Shown piece after piece: positions 33,839 to 45,493 of a DNA stretch of 64,000 bases. The position numbers were made by a program, and so were the translations under genes. The notes below the pieces were generated by a model. The model was given only the letters and a program-made list of their open reading frames with translations, was not told the origin of the DNA and did not search any database. Location of the stretch: assembly GCA_022478985.1 (NCBI GenBank), contig JAKSZP010012202.1:1-64000 (forward strand), read 5' to 3'. Within the stretch, counting starts at the first letter, position 1, and every line of letters begins with the position of its first letter. Source of the stretch: Massospora cicadina (taxonomy: Eukaryota; Entomophthoromycota; Entomophthoromycetes; Entomophthorales; Entomophthoraceae).

Positions 33839-36800
33839 GTGTTAATAGGGATGCTAAACATTGCGGGAGCCAGGGCTCATATGTCCCAAGCCAAAAAGCT
33901 GAGATTCCTGCAAAGACCTCTTGTAGACATCTTGGCCATCCAAGAAACCCACTGTATACAAGGGGAAGAAGAATCCTGGTCAACCAGGGTTGCACCATCA
34001 CAATCGGTATGGATGTCTCATTGTGGGGTGATCATCCAAAACAACAAAAAATTCAAAATTACAAATTTGTCATCACACTTACACAGTCGAGTCCTGGTAG
34101 CAACTATCACATGCCAAGAGGAAATAACTTCGATAGCATCTGTATATGCACCATGCACTGCAACTGAGAGGAAACTTTTTTTTGAAAACAATCCTACTCT
34201 CACCCTCCCACCAGATACCATTATGTTAGGCGATTTCAACTGCTGGGATGACCCTGATACAGCCTGATGGCCTAATCCCAGGGGAAACCCACCTGGACAC
34301 ATCGAATTCCGCACAATGAAGGCATCTCTTGGCTTACAAGATGCTCTCCCCCCAATTCACCACTCCTTCCCCACATGACGCAGCCCAACATATGCGAGGG
34401 ATCACTCATATTGATGAGTCGCATTGACCACATCCTCATCCTGCAATCCCACCACTCAAGAATCTCCAAATTTACAACAAAAAAGATCAATTTTTCTAAC
34501 AACTGATTGGTTACAGTGCAGTTAGCGCCAACCCAATCCCACACACAGGTGTCGCCTTGGAGAAAGCTTCACCCAGAATATATAAAATTGCCTGAGATAT
34601 CTGACTGGGTTGAAAATGAGGCTACAAACCCAGAATTCACAGCCCCATTCACTTTGGATCCCATCAGAACATAGAAAATTAAAAAAATAATTTAATCAAC
34701 AAATCCTGACATATTGCATCATGTAAGTACACCGCGGACACGGCCACAATCAAGCGTACCTAGGCGGAACTAGACCACCTGGAGATAAATACTCCAAGAT
34801 CTGGCTATAGCCCCAACTGGGGACGCAAATGAGCAGAAATATCTGCCCAACTTAACAATATCGTCTTCAAACACCAACACATAATCAAAGTATCAAACAA
34901 AGGTAAGTTCATAAAGGAAGGTGAAACCTGTCCAACATACTTTTTCCACCAATTCCACTCCCATGAAAACCAGCCCATGTGCACACAGGTCTGCAAGACC
35001 AACGGCACCGTGGCAACTGACCCTGAGGAGGTCAAGGCAGAAGTACACCATTATTACACTGAATTATATGTAAAACGCCAACAGATTCACAAAAAATTAA
35101 AGAATTTATACAAACTGCTGAGATACAAAGTACACCACTGAAGTATAATATACTATCCCTTATCACACGGGAGGAGCTTTGGGAAACAATTCGCGGTGCA
35201 CCACATAAGAAATGCCCAGGGCCTGATGGGATACCCTAAGAATTTTACAAAAAATACTTTCTGCAAATCGCCCCCTCCTATTGGCGTCTATGAACCAGTG
35301 CTTGTTTAAAACACGCCTATTACCAGGAGGCCATGAATCCTACGTTATAACCTTGTATAAAAAGGGTGACAAGTTGGCCCTGGCCAACTGGCGCCCAATT
35401 GGACTCTTCAACACTGACACAAAAATTTCTAACAAAAATTTTTAGCAGCCAGATTAGGCGCAATTGCCTCTGACGCCCTATCACCCAACCAGTTTGGGTT
35501 TATACCAGGGCGTTCAATATGAACAACATTCACCCTATTGCAAACATTTGCCAATCCAAAGCAACTGGTGCCCTAGTCTTCTTGGATCAGGAAAAGGTGT
35601 ATGACCGTGTTAGCTGGCCAAACCTAAAAGAGTGTCTACATGCCTTCAAACTCCCTTCAAGATTTATAAAATGGGCGATGCTCCTAACAGAATCTGCAAC
35701 CATGGCTGTATGCGGCCCTGGATTCCTAACAAACAAGATTAAACCACACAGAGGGCTCAAAATAAGGGGATCCCCTCAGCCCACTGCTATACAATTTCAG
35801 CTTTGACCCGCTCCTCCGAGTAATTGACTCACGTCTCATGGGGATAGCCGCACAAGGACAACCAACAGTCAAGATACTGGCCTTTGCAGATGACTGCTTA
35901 GCAGGTATAGCAAACAATGAAGATGCCCGACAGCTGGAATGCACTCTAGAGGAATACTCCAAGGTGAGCAATGCAGCACTCAACAAAAGAAAGACAGAAA
36001 TCATCCTTTTAGGCAAATACACAAACAACTGGGCCACAACATCAGAACCTCACACCAACACTCGAAGAAAAAACACAATTATATTACCCTTTGCAACACC
36101 TCCCACCACCACTCCTGTCTAACACCTTGAAATTTGGCTAGAATCAGGGGGATATGCTAACGAGACAATGTGAAGTAACTTGTTACAACGGGTATCCAAA
36201 CGCGTCGCCTCCCTCAAGGGAAGAACCTCAGGATTAACAGGGCGAGTTACAGTTGCTAACTCGCTCATCCTCCCAATACTATGGTACCAGGCCCATGCAA
36301 TCACCTTCTCACCTACCTTTATAACCTCAATTCGCGCGCTTATCCAGGACTGGCTGTGGTTTGGCTCTCACCCTCCTATATGGATGGAAAACTATTTGGC
36401 CCACGCTCAAGCGGAGGCATGGGACTACTAGATTTTGAGAGCCATGCCAATCACATCCTAGGTACCTGGATAAAGGAAATCCTTGCTCCAGACCTCCCGC
36501 AACAACATTGGTCCAGAGCAGCAAGGACTAACTTTGCACAGGCGCTCAAATTAATCAACCCACATAGTCCACCCAGACTACTTTCATACCTTGCCAAGCA
36601 CCCTACTGCAACGGGTCCAAATGGAACATCCCCTCATTTCAAACATATCCTCCGAACTATCCGCCATATGGGATGGACCATAGAGAACATGGGTACTATA
36701 CAGGGAAGGGGACGACCCAGCCCCCAATTCAAAATTAAGAAACCCAGAAAACCACCTCCAGAGAGATATGCTCACAACAACCCCAAACATAGCTAGGATA

Positions 36801-37417
36801 TAGTAATAAGATATGTTGGACATTCCCTATGATTTAACCACACAGAAGGCAGTGTGGAAAATGACTCACCACCCACTCCTACAACCAAGGATAAGAGCAA
36901 ACGCCTGGCGCTGTCTGAGAAAACCTATAGGATGGCGGACCGCTCCAACTCCCTCCACAAAACATGTGCAGTATGTGGAGGGGAGGGATCCCTACATCAC
37001 CGCCTAGAAACATGCCCCCCAACCAAAGCTATATGGCAGGAAGTCGCACGCCTGCTTAAAATCCAAAACGAACAGGAATTCTCGATATCAAAGAGCATCT
37101 TCGCGCTCCAGATCAAGTCACCAATACCATCCACCCTCCGCTCCTTAATTATACCCATTGCAATGTGGAAAATCCACACAATTTCATTAGATGCGTTCAA
37201 GGGCATGGTCCCAACCATTCATGGGGTTATTAACAGATTCCATGTCCACTTACTGGAGCACTTCCAAGCCTGGATCTATGGATATATGAGACCAAGGCAA
37301 AAAGTGCTCATAGAATCATGGTTCCCACTCTGGTTCCTCCACACAGACCCTTTCCTCCACACCTGCTCCATAGCAGGGGAACCCCCTCAGAGTAGTGCAC
37401 CAACCCCCCATACCTGA
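33839..37417 (+). pseudogene. LINE B2 ORF2 polyprotein (EN-RT-Zn)
   Basis: The endonuclease half is better preserved than in B1: LNIAGARAH, ILAIQETH, ASVYAPCTATER, then MLGDFNCWDDP (about 34225-34255) and a stop at 34265. The RT is in several frames: LVFLDQEKVYDRVSW (about 35575-35620), FADDCLAGI (about 35884-35910), and the thumb/connection to about 36800. C-terminal finger CAVCGGEGSLHHRLETC (Cys-x2-Cys-x7-His-x4-Cys, about 36963-37013), then a conserved C-terminal region ending FLHTDPFLHTCSIAGEP. A one-base insertion in the GLKQGDP motif and others inactivate it. Confidence 0.88.
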
Positions 37418-37570
37418 CAGTCCCGCTAACAACAGGGGTAACTTGAGTACCCTGGGGTGCCCAATTTTATATTTGTCAGTTATTTCCTTAGTTTTATGTA
37501 TATTTGGTAATGTCCATCCCCTGGTTGGCTTACCTTAGTTAAATAAAAATATTATTACTGATAAATGCTT

Positions 37571-38480
37571 TTTTATAACAGTTGGGTCAAATGATCGTTA
37601 CATTTTGACTCAATTATCAAGTTTCTGAATTTTGAGCTAAAACATAATTTTACGGGTTTGAGGTTCATGCGGGCTTGGCGCTGGGCTGTGCACCTCCTGA
37701 GCTATTATTCATGCTCCCTGGGGCACAAAGAAAGGTGTTGAGGGGCTCCCTGGAAGAGCGACCTTAAAAGGTTGGGCCCGCATAATTCTGAACTCAGTTC
37801 AGTATTATTTCTCATTTCCCACCCTCACATGGGTCTCTCTAGTGGCCTCCGGGCAACTCTTGCCTTCCTTACCCGGAGGCCCGCATTAGCACTAATTTTG
37901 TATCCTTAGCAAAAAAGTTGAGACTTGGTAGTGAATGTATCTGCCAAATGCTCTGGTTTTTTCCCAAGTTATTTGCGGTGCCCTGTATCATTGGGATAAA
38001 TTTGTCAGCATGTTTATTTTCATTAATAAATTAAACAAGGAAACTTTTGGTGTTGAAAGCCTCACTTACCTGTGTCATCTTTTCTCATTTTCAAATTTGC
38101 CCTACATCTGAGGTTAGACTAGTGAGTATGTGGAGTCAAAATTCTTACCTAGAGGGAAAACATATTGGGCAATCTGTTGGTGCCAAGTTTAAATCCGCCA
38201 ATCTGAAGGCAAGATGGCGGTCAAGAAAATAGGACGTCTTTGTCCATTACAGTTTCCAGGTTTTTGTAGCTCTGTTATTATCTAATGAATATAGTTATTA
38301 TTACAAAAACATTACAAATGGTATGTTAGACATAGTAAACCTTGTCAAATCTATATGCATATAACCTTTTTGGTTAATTCTAGAATGCCCACATCATCCA
38401 GCTTAATAGATTATAGATAACATTTCTGTTTTATCTGCTTGGGATTTGTGGAAACTGATCATGTCTCTCTTTGCTAGTCA
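37571..38480. other. No gene; contains a strong inverted repeat
   Basis: No retroelement motifs recognised. GGCCTCCGGG (37844-37853) pairs exactly with CCCGGAGGCC (37872-37881), a 10-bp stem with an 18-nt loop. Part of the stretch may belong to the Gypsy-4 relic that becomes readable at about 38481. Confidence 0.4.
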
Positions 38481-38906
38481 CAAAATTTGAAGGATCCTGA
38501 AGGGTGGGTGGCCCAATGGGCGTTAAAGTTACAAGTGTCTGATTACAAATGTCTGTAACACCCTGGTGTAAAGCATAAAAACGCTGATGGATTATATCAG
38601 TTGCCTACTTTAGCTTCAGTGGCTGATGTGGCAAAGGAGTTATTTGACAAAATACTAAGTTTATCTTATGCTGATGAACCAACAGAGATTCAGCGTTTTT
38701 TAGAAAAACTAATGATGAACACTGTGGAGCATGGGTAAGTTATATTAAGTCATCAGGGATCAACAAGTTTGGATAACTCAGCCAAAAATTAACCAATATT
38801 ATTATTGGAGCCCACAAGGCAATGGGGCATGGAGGTTTTAAGAAAATGGTTGAACTATTAGAACAACATTACTATTGAGAATTAATGTTTTTAATGTTTA
38901 TGAAAC
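38481..38906 (+). mobile_element. Gypsy-4 relic, left part: RNase H end and integrase zinc finger
   Basis: Plus-strand reading DPEGWVAQWALKLQVSDYKC and KHKNADGLYQLP, the C-terminal end of Ty3/Gypsy RNase H. Then the integrase N-terminal motif GAHKAMGHGGFKKMVELLEQ with HYY (about 38805-38877). It is cut at 38906 by Gypsy-3. The GAAAC at 38902-38906 recurs at 53854-53858. The sequence resembles Gypsy-1 integrase (EHGG..YYCETM) and may be the same lineage. Confidence 0.75.
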
Positions 38907-40056
38907 TTTAAGTCCTGGGGAACGTCCCATGTGCATGGATTGGGCACTATTCCCATTTCTGAGTAAAAAGGTTCTGAAGAGGGTGGCTGTACCCCACATT
39001 GCCAAGGGTGATCTCGCCCACATGGTAGACAAGCACTGGGTAGAAGCTTTATCTCTTCAGATCCCCCCCCAGTGCCCATGATCACCTTGGCCAAACTTGT
39101 CCAATGACAAGGGAAATCTGTGCCAAGATCACTGAAGCAAAGTCAATTGGCTTGAAACTGATTGAAATCAAGCCTGACGATAGGAATCCACATAGTAAAA
39201 AAGGGATGAAGATTGAATTATTGGCTGGAATCATGGACAATATTGATTCAACCAGCAGTGCAATCATCAAAACCAACCCCCTCTGAAAATCATTGGGGAT
39301 GATCCCTGACGTGCTGGTAGCATTTTTGGAAACCATCAACAATAGCTCAAAGTTCCCATCTGACAAATCAGGACTCAAAGATGGCACAACTTATTTAACT
39401 GAATGAATGGCTAAGTGACTGGGCATGGGCAGGTTGGGCATCCTGAACCCATTTTCAACCAATTGGGACTGCCCCTACATTGGGGTAACCCTGGAAATTC
39501 CCATTGCTTATTAGGCCATATGTCATCACGCCAACTGCTGGAAATGCAGTTGAGCCTCAGTTCAGGCATTCAGGGTCAAACTGACAGTGACTCAGCCTGT
39601 AGCTGAATCCTTTGATGTCAGTTCCTATTGAGCTTATCTGCCCTCATCCCCCAAAAATTCTCCAGTTGGGTCAATCTTGAGGGACCCAATCCCTGATTGT
39701 TCCCACATCAATCAACCACTATTTAATCAGTTGCATCATACTGAGAAAACTGTTGGTCAATTTTCTTCACTTTCCTTTAAATAAAATACTGCCGCTAATA
39801 ATAATCATTTTTTCTACTTTATTGATAACCTTCTGGCCATATCCCCGATGGCATTACTTTGGTGGCCTGTTGGTCCCTATACTGTATGGGATTTACCGGT
39901 ATTGATGATTACTATGGCTCCCACCATTGTCAACTAGATTCAATGGTCCAGATACTTATGGAAATTCAACCCCCTTATTTTGACTATACGCCATCAATAT
40001 ACTGGGCTCTTGTAGCCTTACATCCACCATTTCCAAGCAAGGATCCGCCCCCTTAT
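38907..40056 (+). repeat. Gypsy-3 5' LTR, first part
   Basis: 1150 bp collinear with 52431 onward. The rest of the LTR is at 46681-46967. The frame 38913-39081 in its U3 encodes a peptide (VPHIAKGDLAHMVDKHWVEA) related to one in the Gypsy-2 LTR. Confidence 0.88.
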
Positions 40057-40863
40057 TGTCACAATTAGTGACATATTTCCTGGAATTAACCGCCCTTCTA
40101 AAGCCAAGTCCAACAAGCCCTTGGGGCAGAGACCAGAACCCCTAAGGGTCACCAATGACTTATCTAAGGTTATTGACAAAAAATGGGTTTTGGCTTTGCC
40201 AGCCAGGGATGAGGAAAACGGCTTATTTAAGGCAAAAGCCCAGGAAGGAATCGAACTCAAGACTCAGAAAATCACAAGATATGAGGTTAAAAAAAATCTG
40301 GACAAATTCAATTTTTTGATTTTTGAAAAACGACGAATTTGTAGCTCATATCAGATTCCAATAACCACTGGAATCTTCGTGAAGCAACCCCCATAGATTA
40401 AGTTCCAAGATGAGAAAGGCTTTGCTTTTCTCAGATATTCTGATCACCCTAATAAAGTCTAGGAATTTTGGGCAAATTTCCTGTATAATTTTTGTTTCCT
40501 TCAACAAAAGATATACTTCTCCGACGATCTGTGATGGCTGGACTTCGTTTTCCACTCTGGTTTGCACCCCCTGCTGTACGTGAGCCCTCCACCCACTCCG
40601 CCACCTATTCCGCCAGCTCAGCTTCCTCATATTACTCTGGACTTAGCCTTAAATTTTACGCCACCCTTCCCAGATCTAAGTGCCTCTTGTCCTTGATGGT
40701 TGTTGCCAGTTTGGTGTGCATTTTGCACAAAAAATTTATATGGAAACACAATACTGATTGTTTAAGAGATCTCTTCATTTTTTTGGGTCACTTGGCCTTG
40801 TTGTATCACCTTTGGCCTGTGTCTTTCCCTCCAGCGACCTCCTACGCTCCAGTTTCCCTGACT
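40057..40863 (+). repeat. Gypsy-2 5' LTR
   Basis: Begins TGTCACAATTAGTGACA (with a TGTCAC/GTGACA inverted repeat) and ends near GTTTCCCTGACT. Aligns over its length with 45871-46680. Confidence 0.92.
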
Positions 40864-41179
40864 TTATCTGAGAAAAGCATGTATTTTTTATGAGCTTCTT
40901 CTATTGTTGGGTGGCTAGAGCTAGCCCAATACTCTCAGAGTTGTCACCCGTTGAAGCGGTCCACTGGGCTGGTACTTTTGTATCCCTTCTGTCCTTGGTT
41001 GTTACCTTTCTAAAAGGGTGCTCTTATGTTGTTGCGCGGCTCCCTTCACTCGAGATGCTCATATAGTGTGCAGTACCTACCACTACTTGTCTCACTGTCC
41101 ACTTTTCACGTGATTCCAAATTTTAAAAACGAAATCTTCAACACGTTGTCCAGTCTTAGTGCCCGCCAGAAGTCTCAAG

Positions 41180-42300
41180 GTAAGACTTAGCTGACGTCCT
41201 TTTCCTCCAGCTGCTGCTCCGTGAGATTTCAGAGGGAGCTCACCAATGGTTACTCTCCACGGGTGAGAATAATAGATCCCTCCTGGAATCTCTCCCAGCA
41301 TTGGAAACCTTTTATCAAGCCCTGAGAGTATCACCCTGCTAACTTTGAGGACTATAACTCCTTTGTACACATGTCCCAAGGAGACCTCACACCAGCTCAA
41401 TACTTGCACCTGTTTCAAGAGCGAGCATCAAGGTTGGAATCTCTTGAACAGTTGAAAATGGCCCTTCTCCACAAGACCCTAGATAATACTGGTGCTTCCC
41501 TTGGCATATGGGATAACCCTCCACCCTCTCTATCTGGGACATGCTCCATCCTTGCATCACTGTTGTCTATCAGCCCCTGTACCACCAATCCTAATTGTAC
41601 CGCTGAACTTCAGATCCTAGAACTTGACAACTTCATCACTGTGGGGCACCAACACGTTTCTGATCCAGTGGTGAAATATCCAGATGAGACACTGGCTTTT
41701 ATGGACACTTCCAACCTGATTCTAGAATGCCCTACTTCTTTACTCTCCCAGTACTGCTTGGAACCAGCAGTGAGCTCACTGGAAGGTGAGACTGAAACCT
41801 CCAACATAGGTGGGGGTCCCCTCACTACTGGCCCTGCACCACCGCACTCCATAGAGTACCCCTCACTTTTGTACTCAAAAGTCGAGAGGATTATTAAGTA
41901 AAGCCCTGTTTGATTCAAAGCATTCACTTCGCTCTAGTCTCAGACACTCAGTTGTCATTTTAGAGCCTATGCCTTCTGTCCAACCTTTCATGCCAGTTGG
42001 CCCAATTGAACAACTCTTTCTTATCACTCCAGACTCACCTCTTGTGGCAGAATCCATTCAGAAACGAGTAGAGATCAATGAGAGAATGATTGAAGAAGAG
42101 ATAGCCGTGGCTGACCCCACCAAAAACTTGTCTTTCCTGACTGGTGTAGTCTCATGTGATAAAGACCTTCCTCCCGCCGAACATAGAACATTAAGCTACC
42201 CCACAACATTTAATTCCCGTGGACAACTTTATGGAAATGTGAAGTCATATGGAAAATTTTTTAGGGGATAATCCAAATTATACGTCGACCTTCTGGGCTT
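41180..42300 (+). pseudogene. Gypsy-2 Gag region
   Basis: Frame 41371-41901 (176 codons) includes MSQGDLTPAQYLHLFQERAS and LEQLKMALLHKTLD, consistent with the capsid helices of Ty3/Gypsy Gag. A second open stretch 41969-42271 lies between Gag and protease. No intact zinc knuckle seen. Assignment rests mainly on position between LTR and protease. Confidence 0.55.
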
Positions 42301-42357
42301 AAAAGCCATCCTGTCAACCCTTGTCTCCGAGGGAAATAAACCTTATCTGCTTACTTC

Positions 42358-42918
42358 TTGTTCATGGCTACTTTTTCTTCTGCAAGGAAGAGTTTTCAAG
42401 CACTCGTTTTGGTGGACACTGGAGCAATTGAAAACTTCATCCACCAAGAGTTGGCAGAGGCCCTGGAGCTACCCCTGGAAGTTGATCAGTTTGTGAAGTG
42501 TGGTGCATCTCAAACCATTCCAAATTATCGTGTGTTAACACCTGTCCCTTTCATTGCAGGTGATGATTACTTTGTTGAGAGCTTCTCCTCAATAAAGAAC
42601 CTCCTACACCATGCTATATTAGGGGTTGTCTGGTGGCGCCGATTTGACATCGCCACTAACCTCCTAGAGTCTACCATGCATGCACAATTTCCTGGTGGAG
42701 TAACGGTTACCATTCCTTGCTTAGATGAGAGCGCCGCGGTGCTCCCCAGAAGGTGGGGCCTCTCTCCTAAGGTGGGCCTAGCCTCTATTCAACCTACTGA
42801 TGCCCTGACTCAACGCTTACTTTTCCATAATGCATCCATGGATATGCTGATCTGTTTGATCCCACAAAGGCCCACCCAATCCCCGAGCACACCAAGTTTG
42901 ACTTTGAGATTAAGTTGA
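42358..42918 (+). pseudogene. Gypsy-2 aspartic protease
   Basis: Residues 17-27 of this open frame read QALVLVDTGAIENFI with the catalytic Asp-Thr-Gly. HHAILGVVWWRRFD (about 42608-42650) corresponds to the conserved I-L-G-x-x-W of these proteases. The frame continues into the linker before RT. The catalytic motif is intact. Confidence 0.8.
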
Positions 42919-42939
42919 CTGTGGATCTCATCAAGGTAT

Positions 42940-43795
42940 CCTCTCCAATCTATCCCTTGTCCCTGAGTAAGGAAACTGCCTTGGACGTTTGGGTAGATGA
43001 CATGCTCTCTAAGGTCAAATCTTTAAGAAATCCTCACCTGTGTGCCCCCTCACACACACACACACACACACCCCCTCCTGTTTGTAGAGAAGTCTGATGG
43101 TTCACTTCGTCCCTGCATTGATTATGGAAATCTGAACAACGTAACAGTGCCTGACCCACATCTGCTCCTCTGGAGAAACAGATTTTCCGCTACGTGGAGA
43201 AGGCTAGGGTATTCAGCAAGCTTGACTGCCTCAACGCTTTCAACCTGATTCGCATTAAAGAATAACAAGAGTGATTGACCGCTTTTCACACTTGGAAAGG
43301 TATCTACCAATTAAGGGTTATGCCGTTTGGTTTGAAGAACGCTCCCGCCTGCTTTCAGAGGCTCATTGATTCTGCCTTGGGAGACCTTATGGGTACATGC
43401 GCGATTGCATACATGGATGAAATACTGGTCTTTTCCCCAGACGCAGAATCTCATGCCCGCCACCTTGTGTCTGTCATGGAGAGACTTTCACAGGTAAATC
43501 TTACAATTAAAGTCAGCAAGTGTGAGTTCTTCTAACCCAAGGTCGAGTTCTTAGGAAACATTATCTTCTCCCATAATCACATGATTGCCCCAGATAAAGA
43601 AGTAGCTATCCACGATTGGGTTACTCCCTCATCTCTCAAAGAGTTACGCAACTTCCTTGGGACATGAAACTTTCTCAAGGAGTTCACCCCAGCTCTCAGA
43701 AGTTGCCGCCCCTCTCTACACTGCTTCAGGGAAGAAGATTTTTATTTTGAACCAATAAATGCAACGCTGCATTACACGCCGTCAAGTAAATACTA
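42940..43795 (+). pseudogene. Gypsy-2 reverse transcriptase
   Basis: [20 protein letters not shown] (about 43069-43130), [16 protein letters not shown] (about 43211-43257), then VMPFGLKNAPACFQRLIDSA and the catalytic box AYMDEILVFS (about 43408-43437), where the usual Tyr-x-Asp-Asp has its second Asp changed to Glu. KVSKCEFF and VEFLGNII follow. A (CA)10 microsatellite (43051-43070) shifts the frame just before the fingers domain, and TAA interrupts KE*QE at 43262. Confidence 0.85.
43051..43070 (+). repeat. (CA)10 microsatellite within Gypsy-2 RT
   Basis: Ten CA units interrupt the RT sequence between SPxxAP-type residues and LFVEK. The reading frame differs on its two sides. Confidence 0.9.
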
Positions 43796-44215
43796 TTGCC
43801 CATGCCGGTGTTGGTAAATGAAGATCCCAGCCGCCACTTTATTGTCGCCACTGATGCTTCCAACTTTGCGGTGGGAGCTGCTCTGCTACAAGAGGGGGAG
43901 GATGGACTGGAACGTCCTGTTGCGTACTTTTCTAAGAAAATGACCCTGGCGCAGCTCACCTATGCAATATATGATAAGAAACTCCTTGCAGTTGTTGAGG
44001 CAGTACAACACTGGCGCCACAATTTGCATGGTTCTAAGTGGCCATTTACTGTCCGTACTGACCATAAGGCATTGAGGTACTACTGCGCCCCCCAGAAGCT
44101 ATCCCCTCGCCAGTCCTGGTGGTTAGAAACCCTATCAGTGTTTGACTTCAATATGACTTCATTAAGGGCAACCATAACGTGTTACCTGATGCTCTATCCC
44201 GGAACCCTGCCCTAG
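43796..44215 (+). pseudogene. Gypsy-2 RNase H
   Basis: FIVATDASNFAVGAALLQEG (catalytic Asp, about 43843), RPVAYFSKKMTLAQ, TYAIYDKKLLAVVEAVQHWR (catalytic Glu/Asp), then FTVRTDHKALRYY and QSWWLETLSVFDFNM. The 139-codon frame is one of the best preserved domains and reads as a complete RNase H fold except at its C-terminal end, where the frame shifts. Confidence 0.85.
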
Positions 44216-44309
44216 CACCTGACCCAGCACTAGTTGACGCCCACAATACCCAGGTGTTGATTAAGCCGGAACAGGAGAAAGAGCTCACTGTGCAACCCCC
44301 GCTCTGCTT

Positions 44310-45480
44310 ATGATGGAACCTTTGGAAGGTGATGCTGACACCCCTTCCCGTGTTAGGTTGTCCCAACCTCTGTCAGCTGACTATGATGAGATTAAGCAGG
44401 CCTGCCATAGAAATGGCGAGTCCCTGGACAAAGGTTACCAGTTGATGGATGGTGTCATCCTCAATCAGGGCAAGTTGTGGGTACCTCCTGGACCCCTGCG
44501 TGAGGAAGTGATCCTTGAAGCTCATGACCCTCCAACTGCTGGCCACCCTGGCAAGGACAAGACGCTTGAGTTAGTCCGCCGCTCCTAAAGTTGGAAAGGT
44601 ATTGCCACTGATGTGGCAAAATTCACAAAGTCCTGCTTGAAATGCAACCAGTCAAAACCAAGCCGCCTGAAGAGTACTGGATTGCTTGCTCCCCTCTAGG
44701 TGCTGAGGGCCATTGGAAATCAGTGTCTGTCGATTTTATTGTGGAACTTCCCTTGTCCCAGGGTTATGATGCAGTAATGGTTGTGGTGGACCGTTTCACA
44801 AAGATGGCCCACTTCATCCCCTGCAACACCACCATTACTTCAGTTGAGATAGCCCGCCTCTTTGTAGATCACATCTTTTGCTTACATGGTCTCCCAATGA
44901 AGATTATCAGTAACTAGGGCCCACAATTCACCGCTCAGTTCTGGGAAGCCCAGCTTTCCATCCTCAGCATCCGCCCCTGCCGCTCCACAGCCTTCCACCT
45001 CCAGTCAGATGGGCAGACGGAGAGGGTAAACCAAGGTTTGGAGCAATTCTTGCGTAGTTATTCCAATGCTGAACTGAACAATTGGTCCTCTCACCTCCAA
45101 CTGGTGCAATTTGCTTATAATAACCTTACCCATGCCTCTACAGGCACTTCCCCCTTCTTTGCAAACTATAATTACAACCCCAGTTTCGACCTAAGTCCAT
45201 GGATTGAGTCCATCGTCGTTGCTGCCAATGAGCGCTCTAAAGAGCTCAGGGGACAAACATCAGGTAGTGAAGGACCATCCCGTTGATGCTGTGAGGATCT
45301 ACAAAGAATATGCTGACTGAAAGCGCTGTGAAGGACCTGAGTATAACCTTGGCGACTTGGTCATGGTTAACGCCAAGAATCTCAACCTGAAGCAACCCTG
45401 ACGCAAGTTAGGTCCCAAGCGTGTTGGACCCTTCAAGATCCTCAAGAAAGTTGGCCATCTGCTTATCAGGTTGACTTACC
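44310..45480 (+). pseudogene. Gypsy-2 integrase with GPY/F domain
   Basis: Zinc finger HDPPTAGH (about 44523) and CLKCNQSK (about 44635). Core: first Asp in SVSVDFIVELP (about 44730). The second motif reads ISN*GPQFTAQFW (about 44905-44945), so the catalytic Asp is Asn and the next codon is a stop. Glu is kept in QSDGQTERVNQGL. C-terminal GPY/F: PKRVGPFKILKKVGHLLIRL (about 45416-45475). Order and motifs are those of chromovirus integrases. Confidence 0.87.
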
Positions 45481-45493
45481 CCCTTCAATTAAA

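Larger units (their letters stand above)
32326..37549 (+). mobile_element. Full-length LINE, family B copy 2
   Basis: A 5224-bp copy of the same family, 211 bp after B1 and in the same orientation. It has its own 21-bp target duplication (32305-32325 and 37550-37570, two mismatches), so it is an independent insertion, not a tandem duplication of B1. The tail is GTAATGTCCATCCCCTGG, then TTGGCTTACC and AATAAAAA. It carries more frameshifts in RT than B1 and is inactive. Confidence 0.92.
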
